A stretch of DNA of 6,379 nucleotides, taken from positions 1-6,379 of the forward strand of contig DMJL01000174.1 in assembly GCA_003451785.1 (NCBI GenBank), given 5' to 3'. This stretch comes from Bacteroidales bacterium (GTDB lineage: Bacteria > Bacteroidota > Bacteroidia > Bacteroidales > UBA7960). Positions 4,988 to 6,379 of this stretch are shown in pieces (within the stretch, counting starts at the first letter, position 1; every line of letters starts with the position of its first letter). The translations under genes were made by a program, and so were the position numbers. The notes beneath the pieces were generated by a model. It made no database searches. It was not told the origin of the DNA and saw only the letters and a list, made by a program, of their open reading frames with translations.

Positions 4988-5416
4988 ATGATTGACCTCA
5001 ACTCGACAATTGAAAGCCTGAATGCCCTAAACAAAGGCACATTAATGGAAAATCTGGGTATAGAGTACCTCGAAACCAAGGATGGTTTTGTGGCTGCCCG
5101 AATGCCCATTGACCAACGCACTTTGCAGCCAGCCGGAATTTTGCATGGCGGAAGCAGCCTTGCCTTAGCCGAAACCATTGGGGGGTTAGGCTCCATGCTG
5201 CTCGTGAACCATGAGGAATTTGTAGTGAGGGGCTCGCACATCAGTGCCAACCATGTGCGTCCTGGAGTTGGTAAATGGGTGATTGCTAAAGCCAATCTTA
5301 TTCATAGGGGAAAAAACACACACCTTTGGGATATCGAAATCTTTGATGAACAAAATCAACTCATATCTTCGTGCAGGCTCACCAACTTTATACTACCCAA
5401 AAACGGAAATTCCTAA
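4988..5416 (+). CDS. menI: Hotdog thioesterase, probable DHNA-CoA hydrolase
   Basis: A 142-residue hotdog-fold acyl-CoA thioesterase of the PaaI/YdiI type. By eye it resembles E. coli YdiI (MenI) throughout: TIESLNAL, ARMPIDQRTLQPAGILHGG, ANHVRPG, and WDIEIFDEQNQLISSCRLT. The HGG motif is at 53–55, and E62 in LAETIGG aligns with catalytic Glu63 of YdiI. MenI hydrolyses 1,4-dihydroxy-2-naphthoyl-CoA to DHNA in menaquinone synthesis. The isochorismate synthase 85 bp downstream supports this role; PaaI-like enzymes with other aromatic acyl-CoA substrates cannot be excluded from sequence alone. It begins 6 bp after the rimO stop, implying co-transcription. A weak purine stretch (GACGAAAA, 4980–4987) precedes the ATG. 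Confidence 0.85.
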   Translation: MIDLNSTIESLNALNKGTLMENLGIEYLETKDGFVAARMPIDQRTLQPAGILHGGSSLALAETIGGLGSMLLVNHEEFVVRGSHISANHVRPGVGKWVIAKANLIHRGKNTHLWDIEIFDEQNQLISSCRLTNFILPKNGNS

Positions 5417-5501
5417 GTATTCAGGTCTTCAGGTGGCTGAATTGATGCACAAAAAAGAAGAATGTGATAACCAATAGAACCACTGTAGAGAATTGCCTCC
5501 C

Positions 5502-6379
5502 ATGAATCTCGATGAAGCCATAAATCGTCTTTCAAAAGGTAATCAACCCTTTGTATGCTACAGGCTTCCCCAAGCTTCCGAGCCGGTTTTGTTGAGTGGC
5601 GGCTCCTTTATAAAACCCGATTCTGAAAATTTTGATTTAGATGGATTCCTTTTTGTGCCATTCAGCGCAACTTATGAATACCCGGAACTTATTTACACGG
5701 GAGCAACTAAAGCAATAGGATGGAAAAATCATGCCGCTGTCCATTCACATCAGCCACTTGTTGATGACCCCGTAGCAAGCAAGTATGAATATCCCTGCAT
5801 CAATAGCGAAGAATATTTGCAACAAGCCTATGGCTTGCTTCAAAAACTACGAGACGGAACCTTACAAAAAGTAGTGCTTTCGGCAGTGCAATCTACTCCG
5901 TTGCCAAAGCAGTTTAGCCCGGGCGATTTTTTTCGAGCACTATGTTTGCGATACCCTGAAGCATTCGTTTATGTGGTGCAATTAAGCCCCAACAATTATT
6001 GGATGGGCGCATCCCCCGAACTTCTGTTAGAAATACAAAATGGTGAAGGAAAGACCATGTCGTTGGCAGGTACTTTGCCGGCAAGTACGCAAGTACAATC
6101 AACAGATGGCTGGACCAACAAGGAATTGGATGAAAACGCCTTTGTATGGGAATACATTCTGGAAACTTTGAAAAAAGTTGGCATTACCCAACTGCAGGAA
6201 ATGCCGATGGAGTCTGTATTGGCTGGCCCTGTGGTGCATTTGCGCAAGATGCTTAGCTTTGAAGTACCTCAGCACATTCCTGCCCAACTAATTTCTGAAG
6301 CACTACATCCCACACCGGCGGTGTGTGGCATACCTGCAAACGAAGCTATGCAATCCATATTAGAAACCGAAAAACATCC
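5502..6379 (+). CDS. menF: Isochorismate synthase (5' part, runs off window)
   Basis: The frame stays open for 292 codons to the window edge, so the C-terminus is missing. It belongs to the chorismate-binding MenF/EntC/TrpE family and converts chorismate to isochorismate. KVVLS contains K123 and GASPELLL contains E173; the 50-residue spacing equals that of the base/acid pair K190/E240 in E. coli MenF. LAGTLPA (188–194), ELDEN (208–212) and ALHPTPAVCGIP (267–278) are further family motifs. The Arg usually following KVVLS is Ala128 here. ATG 5502 follows an in-frame stop at 5475; TTG 5493 is less likely. The adjacent MenI-type thioesterase suggests menaquinone rather than siderophore synthesis, so menF is preferred to entC, but the two are hard to separate by sequence. 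menD would be the expected next gene. Confidence 0.88.
   Translation, partial: MNLDEAINRLSKGNQPFVCYRLPQASEPVLLSGGSFIKPDSENFDLDGFLFVPFSATYEYPELIYTGATKAIGWKNHAAVHSHQPLVDDPVASKYEYPCINSEEYLQQAYGLLQKLRDGTLQKVVLSAVQSTPLPKQFSPGDFFRALCLRYPEAFVYVVQLSPNNYWMGASPELLLEIQNGEGKTMSLAGTLPASTQVQSTDGWTNKELDENAFVWEYILETLKKVGITQLQEMPMESVLAGPVVHLRKMLSFEVPQHIPAQLISEALHPTPAVCGIPANEAMQSILETEKH

Noticed and set aside
4672..5295. 207-codon minus-strand open frame across the rimO/thioesterase junction
   Set aside because: It is antisense to two well-supported genes and its translation is low-complexity, Ser/Thr-rich shadow sequence with no family resemblance.
5417..5501. Terminator or promoter between the thioesterase and menF
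   Set aside because: ATTCAG...CTGAAT near 5419 gives only a 6 bp stem with a 12-base loop and no T-run, and no TAnnTTTG box is present.

Overview
The window looks like chromosomal DNA from a member of the Bacteroidetes (Bacteroidota). Three things support this. The rpmG–DUF4295–ftsY order and the zinc-free, ~60-residue L33 are typical of the phylum. Three TAnnTTTG boxes, the -7 element of the Bacteroidetes primary sigma factor, lie just upstream of genes. Clear Shine-Dalgarno sequences are lacking before most starts. The genus cannot be named from this stretch alone. All genes are on the + strand.

Layout. Positions 1–290 hold one copy of a dispersed ~53 bp repeat, then a promoter. Positions 291–1289 encode an AKR14/YghZ-type aldo/keto reductase. 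Positions 1290–2118 (829 bp) hold no credible gene; about 1298–2009 is packed with short palindromes and repeat copies, including an inverted copy of the repeat at the window start, so the reductase gene sits between inverted repeats. Positions 2119–2478 encode ribosomal protein L33 (rpmG) and a 52-residue DUF4295 protein, followed by a strong intrinsic terminator (2501–2545). A new promoter at 2641 starts a group with no visible internal terminator: ftsY (SRP receptor), rimO (S12 methylthiotransferase), a hotdog-fold thioesterase of the MenI/YdiI type, and the first 292 codons of an isochorismate synthase (menF/entC family) that runs off the right edge.

Functional reading. rpmG, DUF4295, ftsY and rimO all concern the ribosome: structure, co-translational membrane targeting and modification. 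The thioesterase and isochorismate synthase fit the menaquinone pathway: MenF makes isochorismate from chorismate, and MenI releases 1,4-dihydroxy-2-naphthoate from its CoA ester. The reductase is unrelated and separated by the repeat island.

No new protein system is visible. The least explained part is the repeat island, a mosaic of at least five unrelated hairpin families in under 700 bp with no transposase in the window. Reading frames across it on both strands appear to be artefacts of the palindromes.
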